DNA from: Helcococcus ovis
Lineage (GTDB): Bacteria; Bacillota; Clostridia; Tissierellales; Peptoniphilaceae
NCBI RefSeq assembly: GCF_004524775.2
Contig: NZ_CP119081.1
Location: forward strand, 806,001 to 870,000
Direction of reading: 5' to 3'
Length of the DNA stretch: 64,000 nucleotides
Part shown: positions 55,577 through 64,000 of the stretch, in pieces
Layout: each line of letters begins with the position of its first letter
Numbering within the stretch: position 1 is the stretch's first letter
The notes under the pieces: generated by a model
Told to the model about the DNA's origin: nothing
Database searches by the model: none
Seen by the model: only the letters and a program-made list of their open reading frames with translations
Translations under genes and position numbers: made by a program

Positions 55577-57661
55577 TTATTCAAATACTCTTGATAAATT
55601 TATTCTACCTTTATCATCAATTTCTAATATTTTGACCATTAATTCATCGCCTTCTTTTACAACATCTTCAACTTTTTGTACTCTCTTTTTATCCAGTTTA
55701 CTAATGTGTATAAGCCCTTCTTTGTTGTGTCCAAATGATACGAAGCATCCAAAGTTCATGATTTTAATTACTTTTCCTAAATAGATATCCCCTACTTCAG
55801 GCTCCTCAACAATACTTTCTATCATTTCAATAGCTCTCTTTCCACCTTCTCCATTTTGAGAAGAAACTGTCACAAGTCCCTCGTCAGTGATATCAATTTT
55901 TACTCCAGTTTCATCGATTATCTTATTAATTGTCTTACCGCCGGAACCAATAACTTCCCTAACTTTTTCAGGTTTAATTTGAATTGTATAAATTCTTGGA
56001 GCGTTTGGTGATAATTCTTTTCTTGGCTCTGCAATTGTTGTCGTAATTACATCTAAAATTCTTAATCTTGCACTTTTAGCATCTGCTAAAGCTGTAGTTA
56101 AGATTTCTCTATTTATACCATCAATTTTAATATCCATTTGTAATGCTGTAATACCTTCTTTTGTACCAGCAACTTTAAAATCCATATCTCCCAAGTGATC
56201 TTCTAGACCCTGAATATCTGTTAAAATTGCAATGTCATCATTTTCTTTTATTAAACCCATAGCAATACCGGCAACAGGTGCTTTTATCGGTACCCCTGCA
56301 TCCATTAATGATAATGTAGAACCACAAACTGAAGCCATTGATGAAGAACCATTTGATTCTAAAACTTCCGAAACTAATCTTATAACATATGGAAATTCTT
56401 CTTGTGAAGGAATTACAGGTTCTAATGCTCTTTCAGCAAGTCTACCATGTCCAATTTCTCTTCTGCCGGGACCACGCATTCTTCCTACTTCTCCTACTGA
56501 AAATGGTGGAAAGTTATAGTGATGAATGTATCTTTTCTTAACTTCTTCATCTGTTAAACCGTCAATATATTGAACATCACTTGGTGAACCCAATGTAGCT
56601 ATGTTTAATACTTGAGTTTGCCCTCTTGTAAATAAACCTGATCCATGTACTTTCGGTACAAGAGCAACTTCGGCAGATAATGGCCTAATTTCATGCATTT
56701 GTCTACCATCTGGTCTAATCTTATCAACAGAAATTAATTTTCTAACTATTTCTTTTTCTAATTTATCAAAGATTGCAATAACTTCTTTATTTCTTAATTC
56801 AACATCTTCAAAATCTTCTGTCACATAAGTTTCAATGATTTCTTCTTTAACTGCATCTAATTCTTCTTGTCTTGTTTGCTTATCTATACCTTGTAGTGCA
56901 GATTTAATTTTGTCATAAAATTCTGATTCTATTTCATTTTTCAATTCTTTATCTACATCTTTGAACTCAAATACTTGTTTTTCTTTACCAATTTCATCAA
57001 TAATAGTTTGGATAAAATCACATATTCTCTTTATTTCTTCATGACCAAATAAAATAGCTTCCAGCATTTCATCTTCGGTTAATTCATTTGCACCGGCTTC
57101 TACCATCATAATAGCATCTTTTGTACCCGCAACCGTTAAATCTAAATCTGAAATTTCTCGTTGAGCTTGTGTTGGATTTATTATATATTCTCCATCAACA
57201 TATCCTACTGAAACAGAACCTGTAGGTCCATTAAAAGGAATACTTGAAATGCCTAAGGCAACTGATGAGCCTACCATTGATAATATACCTACATCATGAT
57301 TTTCATCAGCAGATAGTACTGTAGCAATTATTTGAACATCATTTTTATATCCTTCTGGAAATAGTGGTCTTAAGGGTCTGTCCATCATACGTGCTTTTAA
57401 TGTTGATTCGTCAGATGGTTTACCTTCTCTTTTAACATATCCTCCGGGAATTCTACCTACTGCATACATTTTTTCTTGAAATTCACATGAAAGTGGAAAG
57501 AAGTCAACACCTTCTCTAGGTGTATCAGTTCCTACTACTGTAACTAAAACCATTGAATCTCCAGCTTTAATTGTAACAGACCCCCCGGCTTGTTTAGCCA
57601 TCTTACCTGTTTCTATTTCAAATGAATTGTATTTTGAACTATATTTGTAATTTTTTACCAT
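55577..57661 (-). CDS. pnp: Polynucleotide phosphorylase
   Basis: PNPase degrades RNA phosphorolytically. Two RNase PH domains (residues about 15-130 and 310-540, with LMDAGVPIKAPVAGIAMGL) flank an all-helical domain, followed by a KH domain (VIGSGGKTINKIIDETG) and an S1 domain (VIKIMNFGCFVSFGHNKEGL). AGGAGA precedes ATG 57661; an upstream ATG at 57682 would add a seven-residue tail without a binding site. Length 694 aa is normal. It follows rpsO as in most bacteria. Confidence 0.96.
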   Translation of the reverse strand: MVKNYKYSSKYNSFEIETGKMAKQAGGSVTIKAGDSMVLVTVVGTDTPREGVDFFPLSCEFQEKMYAVGRIPGGYVKREGKPSDESTLKARMMDRPLRPLFPEGYKNDVQIIATVLSADENHDVGILSMVGSSVALGISSIPFNGPTGSVSVGYVDGEYIINPTQAQREISDLDLTVAGTKDAIMMVEAGANELTEDEMLEAILFGHEEIKRICDFIQTIIDEIGKEKQVFEFKDVDKELKNEIESEFYDKIKSALQGIDKQTRQEELDAVKEEIIETYVTEDFEDVELRNKEVIAIFDKLEKEIVRKLISVDKIRPDGRQMHEIRPLSAEVALVPKVHGSGLFTRGQTQVLNIATLGSPSDVQYIDGLTDEEVKKRYIHHYNFPPFSVGEVGRMRGPGRREIGHGRLAERALEPVIPSQEEFPYVIRLVSEVLESNGSSSMASVCGSTLSLMDAGVPIKAPVAGIAMGLIKENDDIAILTDIQGLEDHLGDMDFKVAGTKEGITALQMDIKIDGINREILTTALADAKSARLRILDVITTTIAEPRKELSPNAPRIYTIQIKPEKVREVIGSGGKTINKIIDETGVKIDITDEGLVTVSSQNGEGGKRAIEMIESIVEEPEVGDIYLGKVIKIMNFGCFVSFGHNKEGLIHISKLDKKRVQKVEDVVKEGDELMVKILEIDDKGRINLSRVFE

Positions 57662-57756
57662 TTTTTCTCCTATTGATAGCACCTGCCATCTTATTTTATA
57701 TATTTCTTTTTTATGTACAGATATATAATATCATAAAACAAGTAAAAATGTGAATA

Positions 57757-57790
57757 AAAAAAACTGCCATACATTTGTATGACAGTTTCA
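57757..57790 (-). terminator. Terminator between rpsO and pnp
   Basis: Minus strand: AAACTG-TCATAC/GTATGG-CAGTTT with one mismatch, then TTTTTTTA. It is just past the rpsO stop, so pnp may depend on read-through or its own promoter (possible TGATATTAT near 57725-57733). Confidence 0.8.
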
Positions 57791-57793
57791 AAA

Positions 57794-58060
57794 TTATCTT
57801 CTAATTTGTAATTTTTCGATCAATGAACGATATCTTTCAATATCTTTCTTTTCAAGATAATTTAATAATCCTTTTCTTTGACCGATTAACATAAATAATC
57901 CTCTTCTTGAAGCATGATCTTTAGGATTTTGTTTTAAATGTTCTGTTAACTCTTTAATTCTGTGAGAAAAAATAGCTACTTGAACTTCTGGAGAACCTGT
58001 ATCTCCTTCTTTTCTACCAAATTCCTTGATTATTTCTAATTTCTTTTCGTTTGAAATCAT
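57794..58060 (-). CDS. rpsO: 30S ribosomal protein S15
   Basis: S15 is a primary 16S rRNA-binding protein of the 30S platform. The 88-residue protein has the full signature: [35 protein letters not shown] and [22 protein letters not shown] before the ATG. S15 usually represses its own translation through the leader. Confidence 0.97.
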   Translation of the reverse strand: MISNEKKLEIIKEFGRKEGDTGSPEVQVAIFSHRIKELTEHLKQNPKDHASRRGLFMLIGQRKGLLNYLEKKDIERYRSLIEKLQIRR

Positions 58061-58167
58061 GATTTCCTCCTATATTTTTTATTCACTATGACCGAGTTTA
58101 GAACGGAGTTATCTTAAACCAAGCCAAAGTACTAAATAAGTATAACACAGAATTTTTATAGTGTAAA
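58061..58167 (-). promoter_or_regulatory. rpsO promoter and leader
   Basis: On the minus strand TTTACA (58167-58162) and TATACT (58144-58139) have a 17-bp spacer. The leader of about 70 bases is more G/C-rich than its surroundings (GGCTTGG, CTCCG, CTCGG) and can form CCG/CGG hairpins before the binding site. It may be the S15 autoregulatory element; the fold was not established. Confidence 0.55.
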
Positions 58168-58183
58168 TATTTTATTTAAATAT

Positions 58184-60982
58184 TTATTTTTTATAATCAA
58201 ATAAAATTTCTTTGCTTTCACCTAATGTAATTCTTTGTTCTTTTTTAGCTTCTCTTTTTACACCCCAACGGCCTATTTTTTTAGGAGTACCGTATTTACT
58301 TATATAATAATCGTCTGCATATTCTATATATGTATCTCCTACATAACCTAATTTATCAATCTCAAAAAGAATTTTATTATTATTTTTGTGTATTACTTTA
58401 TATTTTACTTGTTTCTTTTGTGTATTTTTACTTATTTGTGTTTGTTCATATTCTAATTTTTCTTGTAATTTTTTAAGATGTGTATGTGAATCTGTTTCAT
58501 TAATTGCATTAATATATTTAACTGATTCAGATATACTAAAGTTAGATGTATTAGCATTTTTTATGATTTCTTCTTTATTATTGTTATGATTAATTAGTTT
58601 ATCATCATCTTTAATAACATTAAGAGAAATCATAGGCGTTGTTTGTAAATAACCTTGATATTCTCTTTCAATAATTAATTTAAGAGATAAGTTTGAATCT
58701 AACATATCTTTCATATTAGAAATACTATACTTTTCTGTGAACATATAATTTGCATTATTAGGATGTTCAAAATTATCTTTTTGTTCATTATATAGCCATT
58801 TCACATTATTTTTATCAACTAAATACATTTTATAACCATCTAATTTTTGAGTTTGTCCAAAAACGTCAAATATTATAGTAGGATCAATGTATTTTTTTAT
58901 AACATCTATGAATTTATTATATCCTTCTTTCTTGACATCTGTTGAATTTATTTGATAAGCTTCTTGATTATTTTTTGTTGAAATCGTTAATCTATTTTTT
59001 TCTGGTGCTTTTTTTACTGTAATTGTTAATTCTTTTTTAACTCTTAAATTATCATTACCTGTAGCAACAACATTTACTTTGTACTCTCCTGGATTATCAA
59101 ATCTTACTTTTTCAAGGTCTAAAATTTCTAACTTAATATTACCTTTATATTTATTTAGGTCTCTGTGACTAGCTGAAACTTTACTAAAAATTTTCTTTGT
59201 TAATTCTTGTTTTTTTTCTTCTTTTTGTTTTTTATTATAGTCACTTGCCAAATTGTCATTATAATGATGATATTGGTCTATAGATATATTATCATAACCA
59301 TTCATAGTGAATATAAATGTTTCTGGTTTAGGCATTTTATCCTTAGAAAGAAATCTAACTTTAACTTTTTTACTTTTCACTTCTACATTATCATTATAAA
59401 GTTCAATTTCTACTTCTTTACCGGATATATTTGATAGTTCATCATAGTTATTATTTGTAGACTTTGCTAAAACATCAATTTTTTCTGCACTACCTAATTC
59501 TAAAATTTTATTAGAGTTTGTTGATTTTATAATAGTAGCACCTAACTTTTTAGGTAAATCTTTTAATGTAGTTCCAGTCAATACATTTACTGTTTCATTT
59601 TTTTTATGAGCATATGTTATTTGCGATATAGGTTTTACATTGTTTTTGATATATGCAATATCATCAAAGCTTAATATATCATTCTTTATTTTCGATTCTG
59701 ATTTAACAGGACTGAAAAAAGGTTTATTGTCTGAATGTAATTCCCTTTCATTATTGTATTGATAATACAATTTTTCCATTTTATAATCTTCAGGAACAAG
59801 GTCGACTTCATTTTTATTCCATATAGCTATATCTATATAATCAATATATTCATATTTCCTAGTTTTTGAGTCTATAATTCCTGATGGTTTTACTATTTGT
59901 TTTTCTAAGGAAGAATCACTAACTAAAAATCTATCATACCTATATTTAGGATTTTGTCTAGAAGAAACAGCGTCATGTGTCACATCTACATGATACCATC
60001 TACCATCTATTTTTACTTGATTCCACATATGGTTTGCCCATGAAAAATTTTTATAATTAACAGTATTTACTTGTGTTTTAAAATAATCTATATCCTTTAT
60101 GTTTTTGGCCTCTTGTGATTTATCACCTCTCTTCCAATATTTAAACATACTTGTTCCTCTTAGAATCTTAGATTCAAGTCCCATCTTATATGCCAATCTA
60201 TCAAATAACATTGCATATCCTTGACAAACAGTATTTTCTCCAAAAATAGCAGCAGGTAATGTATGCGATTCATATTCCTTTCCAATTTTATCATTTAATT
60301 TTGGTTTAACTAGAGTAGGATTATTAGGTTGAACATTAAAATTAGGGGCAACATTTTTTACAATAAAGTCATGAATTATTAATGCTTTTTTAAAATCTTC
60401 TGAATCAGGTGTATTTTTAAATTTTGTTTTATATTCTTCATCAAGTTTCTTTTCTAGCCACTTAGCAACTTCATCCAAATATTTTTCTGCTCTCATCACA
60501 TCTTCTTTTAATGTTGCATAATTAAATCTAGTTATATATCTATATATACCTTTTTCAAAATTAACTTCTTCTTTATCTGTTTTCCATTCTCCATAGATAT
60601 GTTTAATTAAACTCCCATATGAAGGTGTATAAAGAACTTCTTCTAAAACTTTTTTATCAAATCCATCCGGTCCATAAAATATAACGGCCGGTTGTTGCTC
60701 CATAATTGCTTTTATAACATATTCTTGAGTTTCGTTAACACTTAACACACCATCGGGAGCTTGTGTGGGCTTATCATATGGAATAGGTTTTCTAAGATAA
60801 TCTAACAATTCTTGTGATGGCTTAAATTTATCTTTTTTTACATGCATTTCATCGGATGCATATATTGAAGATGAAATATATCGATTATTTCCTCCTTGTA
60901 CAACAATATTAGGTAATAATAGCACTCCTAATACTACAGATACGAAACCTACAGATAACTTTCTCATACCGTATTTTCTCAT
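58184..60982 (-). CDS. Secreted transglutaminase-like surface protein
   Basis: A 932-residue exported protein. The N-terminus has a YSIRK-like signal (YGMRKLSVGFVSVVLG). A transglutaminase/cysteine-protease-type core has Cys253 (TVCQGYAML), His318 (ANHMWNQV) and Asp333 (HVDVTHD), resembling bacterial peptidoglycan-associated or cross-linking proteins. A long repeat-poor region with beta-rich segments follows (EKNRLTISTK), and a C-terminal domain (YKVIHKNNNKILFEIDKLG). There is no LPxTG signal despite the wall-protein signal peptide. GAGGAG is 11 bases from this ATG; MRKLS five codons later is an alternative. Function beyond a catalytic-fold guess is unknown. Confidence 0.8.
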   Translation of the reverse strand: MRKYGMRKLSVGFVSVVLGVLLLPNIVVQGGNNRYISSSIYASDEMHVKKDKFKPSQELLDYLRKPIPYDKPTQAPDGVLSVNETQEYVIKAIMEQQPAVIFYGPDGFDKKVLEEVLYTPSYGSLIKHIYGEWKTDKEEVNFEKGIYRYITRFNYATLKEDVMRAEKYLDEVAKWLEKKLDEEYKTKFKNTPDSEDFKKALIIHDFIVKNVAPNFNVQPNNPTLVKPKLNDKIGKEYESHTLPAAIFGENTVCQGYAMLFDRLAYKMGLESKILRGTSMFKYWKRGDKSQEAKNIKDIDYFKTQVNTVNYKNFSWANHMWNQVKIDGRWYHVDVTHDAVSSRQNPKYRYDRFLVSDSSLEKQIVKPSGIIDSKTRKYEYIDYIDIAIWNKNEVDLVPEDYKMEKLYYQYNNERELHSDNKPFFSPVKSESKIKNDILSFDDIAYIKNNVKPISQITYAHKKNETVNVLTGTTLKDLPKKLGATIIKSTNSNKILELGSAEKIDVLAKSTNNNYDELSNISGKEVEIELYNDNVEVKSKKVKVRFLSKDKMPKPETFIFTMNGYDNISIDQYHHYNDNLASDYNKKQKEEKKQELTKKIFSKVSASHRDLNKYKGNIKLEILDLEKVRFDNPGEYKVNVVATGNDNLRVKKELTITVKKAPEKNRLTISTKNNQEAYQINSTDVKKEGYNKFIDVIKKYIDPTIIFDVFGQTQKLDGYKMYLVDKNNVKWLYNEQKDNFEHPNNANYMFTEKYSISNMKDMLDSNLSLKLIIEREYQGYLQTTPMISLNVIKDDDKLINHNNNKEEIIKNANTSNFSISESVKYINAINETDSHTHLKKLQEKLEYEQTQISKNTQKKQVKYKVIHKNNNKILFEIDKLGYVGDTYIEYADDYYISKYGTPKKIGRWGVKREAKKEQRITLGESKEILFDYKK

Positions 60983-61107
60983 AATATAATACTTCTCCTC
61001 TAAAAATTTTATAAATAATTATGAAATAAATATATTATAAATTTATTATATTAATTATTTATATTATTTCTGTTAAATTACATAACAGATTTTCAGATTA
61101 TATCATA
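60983..61107 (-). promoter_or_regulatory. Gap between ribF and the transglutaminase gene
   Basis: On the minus strand an extended -10 TGATATAAT (TATAAT at 61102-61097) and a weak hairpin CTGTTA/TAACAG (61067-61086) are seen. The hairpin has no T-run. The promoter would give a leader of about 110 bases. Confidence 0.4.
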
Positions 61108-62043
61108 CTAAAATTTGTTTTTAAAGTTAAGTAAAACCTTGTAATCGTTATCCATACATTTCATTAATTCTTCTTTTGTATTAAATTTGATTTGGTTTCT
61201 AATTTTTTTTATGAATTCTATTTCTAATTTATCTCCATAAATTTTTTTATTAAAATCTGATATAAATACTTCAATTTTTATATTTTTACTATCCGTAACA
61301 GTTGGATTTGTACCGATAGATGTTAATGATAAATATTTTTTTTCATCATGATATACATAGGTTAAATATACACCTTCTTGAGGAATGATATAATTAAAAT
61401 TCATAGATATATTAGCAGTAGGATATCCCAATACAGTCGAACCAATCTTATTTCCATGAATTACAGTTCCGGAAATTTTATAATTAGTTGTTAAAAAATA
61501 TTTTATTTTATCAACTTTTCCATTAGTTATGCATTCTCTGATTAGAGTTGAAGAAATTTTCTGACAATTATTCATTACATAATCAACTATTTCTACATCA
61601 ATTTTCCCTTCTCTTTTATATTTTAATAATAAGTCGGTATTTGCAATTTCTTTTTTACCAAATGTATAATCAGGCCCACAAACTAATGTATTAACATTTA
61701 GCGTATCTTTTATAAAATTAAAAATAAATTCTTCACTATTAAGCTTTGCAAAATCTAAATTGAAATCTATTAAATAAATAATATCAATTCCTAAATTATC
61801 TAAAATTTTTATCTTATCATTTAATGATGAAATATAGTACTTAGGAAATGATGGAAATAAATCATTAGTATGTTGCTTAAAAATTAATACAGAAGATTTT
61901 AAATTATATTTTTTAGCAATAGATATAACCTTTTTTATAATATTTCTATGCCCTAAATGAAATCCGTCAAAATTTCCAAGTCCAATAATTGACTTTTCAA
62001 ATATATCATTTTTATTATTGTCTAAATCAATAATTATTGACAT
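61108..62043 (-). CDS. ribF: Bifunctional riboflavin kinase/FAD synthetase
   Basis: RibF makes FMN then FAD. The N-terminal nucleotidyltransferase has GNFDGFHLGHR (HxGH-type motif) and ISSTLIRECI; the C-terminal kinase has GNKIGSTVLGYPTANISM and YLTYV. The 311-residue length is normal. The ATG overlaps the end of truB by ten bases. Confidence 0.95.
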   Translation of the reverse strand: MSIIIDLDNNKNDIFEKSIIGLGNFDGFHLGHRNIIKKVISIAKKYNLKSSVLIFKQHTNDLFPSFPKYYISSLNDKIKILDNLGIDIIYLIDFNLDFAKLNSEEFIFNFIKDTLNVNTLVCGPDYTFGKKEIANTDLLLKYKREGKIDVEIVDYVMNNCQKISSTLIRECITNGKVDKIKYFLTTNYKISGTVIHGNKIGSTVLGYPTANISMNFNYIIPQEGVYLTYVYHDEKKYLSLTSIGTNPTVTDSKNIKIEVFISDFNKKIYGDKLEIEFIKKIRNQIKFNTKEELMKCMDNDYKVLLNFKNKF

Positions 62044-62924
62044 AATACTTTCTCCATTTTTAATATGTTATTTTTAATTTTACCTATTCCTATAAAATCA
62101 TTATTTACAGACACTACTATGTCCTTATTTTGATTAAAAATACCATTGTATTTTATAGTTTTTATATTTACTCGTTGTCCATTAATTAATCTAAATTTTA
62201 AATCTTCTAAAATATTTATTTGCCCTAAATTATATAAACATTTTTCGGCGGGGATAACGTTTTCTAATATTTCCTCAAAATTTAGTTCATTAATTTTAGA
62301 AATATCTATTGCATTAATTAATTCAAATTTACCTACTCTATTTCTAATTAAATCAGTCATATGAGCAAAAGTATTTAGTTTTAATCCAATATCGTGAATT
62401 AGTGATCTTATATATGTTCCCTTAGAACATGAAACTTCTATTTTTGCATATTCATTGGATAATTCAAGAAGTTTTATATCATATATTTTTACGTTTCTTT
62501 TTTTAATTTCAACTTCTTTTCCTTCTCTTGCATATTGATATAACTTTTTTCCATTTACTTTTAATGCTGAGTAAATCGGAGGAGTTTGTTCAATTATTCC
62601 TTTAAAACCCTCCAATACATTTTTAACTTCATTTACTTGAAAAATTTTATTATCTGATTTATTAGTTATTTCACCTTCAAAATCATAAGTTGTAGTAGCC
62701 TCTCCAAATTTTAGAGTCGCTATATATGACTTGCCTTGATTCATTATATAATCACTTACTCTTGTAGCATTACCAATACAGATTGGTAGGACACCTGTTG
62801 CCATTGGATCTAATGTGCCAGTATGTCCTACTTTTTTTATATTTAATTTTCTTCTTAAAATAGCAACAACATCATGAGAGGTCATTCCCTTAGCTTTATT
62901 AACGACTAAGATCCCCATCTTCAT
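62034..62924 (-). CDS. truB: tRNA pseudouridine-55 synthase TruB
   Basis: TruB makes pseudouridine 55 in the T-loop of tRNAs. VVNKAKGMTSHDVV, the catalytic Asp in GHTGTLDPMATGVLP, and CSKGTYIRSLIHDIG are present. GGAG is seven bases before ATG 62924. It overlaps nrnA by 26 bases and is followed by ribF, a conserved order. Length 296 aa is normal. Confidence 0.95.
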   Translation of the reverse strand: MKMGILVVNKAKGMTSHDVVAILRRKLNIKKVGHTGTLDPMATGVLPICIGNATRVSDYIMNQGKSYIATLKFGEATTTYDFEGEITNKSDNKIFQVNEVKNVLEGFKGIIEQTPPIYSALKVNGKKLYQYAREGKEVEIKKRNVKIYDIKLLELSNEYAKIEVSCSKGTYIRSLIHDIGLKLNTFAHMTDLIRNRVGKFELINAIDISKINELNFEEILENVIPAEKCLYNLGQINILEDLKFRLINGQRVNIKTIKYNGIFNQNKDIVVSVNNDFIGIGKIKNNILKMEKVLCQ

Positions 62925-63870
62925 AAAGTTTCTCCAATCTTTTTATAACTTTGTCAAATACTTCGTTTAGTGTCCCCTCGTAATTTGCTCCGGAAGCTCT
63001 TACATGGCCACCTCCGCCAAATTCAACCGCTATCCTAGATACATCAATAATTTCTTGAGATCTAAAGCTTATTTTTTGTTTATTTGGTTCATCTTCTTGA
63101 ACTATTGCAGAAACTTCAATTCCATCAATAGTTTTTAACAATGAAACAATTCCTGATGTTTTATCAAAATCTAAATTATATTTTTCAACTAAATCTTTAG
63201 TTATCATTGCAACTATGATTTTATCTCCAATTCTAGTTGCATTTTTTATCACATCAGCTTGAAACAGTAATAAATTAGTATTTAGTTTATCATAAAGATT
63301 GTCATGAATTAATTTTCTATTTGCATTTATATCCAATAGTGCAGCAGCCGCTCTTAATGTTTTAGAAGTTGAAGATTCATAGACAAACCTATATGTATCT
63401 GTCAAAATTCCCAAATATAGATAGGTTGCAGCATCCTCCGGTATAATTACATCATAGTCAATACATAATTCTGTGACAATTTCACAAGCTGAGCTTGCTT
63501 CTAAAACAATGTTCAAATCTGCAAAATGTGTATTAGTGATATGATGATCTATATTTGCGGTATTTTTTGCTAGTTCAAAATATTTAACACTATCTCCAAT
63601 TCTTTCAATATCACCACTATCCACAGCTATAAACAAATCTATTGAATCATTAAACTCATCATTATAATATAAATCATCTCTATATATAAACTCTAAATTA
63701 GTTGGAAAATCATCATTTTTAATAATTTTTACATTTTTACCTAAATTTTTTAACGTAAGAGCTAAACCAAAAGAGGATCCAATTGAATCCCCATCCGGAT
63801 TTATATGTCCCGAAATTAAGATATTATGTGATTTTTGTACTAATTTGAAAAAATCATTCTTCACGTTCAT
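62899..63870 (-). CDS. nrnA: DHH-family oligoribonuclease/pAp phosphatase NrnA
   Basis: NrnA degrades very short RNAs and dephosphorylates pAp. The DHH domain shows GHINPDGDSIGSS, DSGD, NIDHHITNTHF; the DHHA1 domain ends in FGGGGHVRASGANY. Length 323 aa is normal. It sits between rbfA and truB as in Bacillus. The ATG overlaps the rbfA stop region. Confidence 0.94.
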   Translation of the reverse strand: MNVKNDFFKLVQKSHNILISGHINPDGDSIGSSFGLALTLKNLGKNVKIIKNDDFPTNLEFIYRDDLYYNDEFNDSIDLFIAVDSGDIERIGDSVKYFELAKNTANIDHHITNTHFADLNIVLEASSACEIVTELCIDYDVIIPEDAATYLYLGILTDTYRFVYESSTSKTLRAAAALLDINANRKLIHDNLYDKLNTNLLLFQADVIKNATRIGDKIIVAMITKDLVEKYNLDFDKTSGIVSLLKTIDGIEVSAIVQEDEPNKQKISFRSQEIIDVSRIAVEFGGGGHVRASGANYEGTLNEVFDKVIKRLEKLYEDGDLSR

Positions 63871-64000
63871 TTTGTGCCTCTGTATCTTTTTTTATTACTT
63901 CACTAATCAATTTTTCAATTCTCATTGCTTCCTCAATGTTATCATCTAATATAATTTTTAATTGAGGAATATGTCTTAAGTTCATTCTTTTACCTAATTC
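63854..64000 (-). CDS. rbfA: Ribosome-binding factor A, 3' part only
   Basis: The last 48 codons of a minus-strand gene run off the window edge. They read LGKRMNLRHIPQLKIILDD, then NIEEAMRIEKLISEV and a charged tail, ending at TGA (63856-63854) inside the nrnA start region. 'LRHxPxLxFxxDxxxxxxxxIxxLI' is the C-terminal signature of RbfA, a 30S maturation factor, and the neighbours fit. Confidence 0.88.
   Translation of the reverse strand, partial: ELGKRMNLRHIPQLKIILDDNIEEAMRIEKLISEVIKKDTEAQNEREE

Noticed and set aside
58061-58138. Named riboswitch in the rpsO leader
   Set aside because: No known aptamer core could be recognised; ribosomal-protein autoregulation is a simpler idea.
1-64000. 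Many open frames opposite or inside the genes listed (for example 5039-5584 and 43693-44130 on the minus strand)
   Set aside because: They lie fully inside well-supported genes in other frames, lack binding sites, and have no protein-like motifs.

Overview
The window is about 27-28% G+C and carries a low-GC Gram-positive (Firmicutes) chromosome with an LexA/SOS system, SepF, sortase-anchored surface proteins and a YSIRK-like signal peptide. Gene order, codon bias and surface proteins suggest an anaerobic coccus of the Tissierellia/Peptoniphilaceae, perhaps near Parvimonas. That placement is an inference from general resemblance, not a database match. No rRNA, tRNA or CRISPR array was recognised.

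Core block 1 (1-7946, + strand): the 3' end of der, plsY, gpsA, a HlyD-like membrane protein, sepF, lspA, ung, an rluD-type pseudouridine synthase and a YifB/ComM ATPase, mostly overlapping or nearly so. A long perfect-arm hairpin ends the block. Accessory island 1 (about 7950-15390): a broken CAP-domain cell-wall-binding protein with a dinucleotide-repeat promoter, a serine-recombinase tail relic, an intact AAA/DUF4143 ATPase, a shrunken second copy of a methylase gene, an intact fused nuclease-methylase plus specificity-subunit restriction system (BcgI-like), and a dead DUF4268-type gene. The specificity gene holds an (AT)9 tract exactly where a third target-recognition domain has been fused on, which looks like a phase-variable switch.

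Core block 2 (15500-32930, + strand): efp, nusB, xseA, xseB, ispA, argR, recN, nudix, M50 protease, scpA, scpB, rluB-type, cmk, plsC, rpsA-type S1 protein, a DMT transporter, mutS, mutL and miaA. It covers translation, chromosome segregation, isoprenoid and lipid synthesis and DNA repair. Next (32938-36838) come a DUF1576 membrane protein, a YneA-like LysM protein divergent from lexA with three SOS boxes between them, an Xer-type recombinase and a COG2426 membrane protein.

Accessory island 2 (about 36840-49990): a thioester/Cna_B adhesin gene interrupted by TGA in its conserved TQxAIW motif, a well-delimited structured small-RNA locus, a phage-type replication-protein relic, a lysine-rich lipoprotein, and a sortase-assembled pilus operon (1404-aa thioester-like/VaFE adhesin, 798-aa pilin, class C sortase, 161-aa NPETG minor pilin). 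A HipA-like relic and a 40-bp palindrome close the island.

Core block 3 (49991-64000, - strand): rny, recA, pgsA, ftsK, pnp, rpsO, a secreted transglutaminase-like protein, ribF, truB, nrnA and the 3' end of rbfA, the familiar ribosome-maturation cluster. The main candidates for unusual biology are the (AT)n-controlled restriction specificity gene, the (AT)8 promoter, the nonsense codon inside a thioester domain, the promoter-to-terminator small RNA at 39.7 kb, and a MutL without its usual endonuclease residues.
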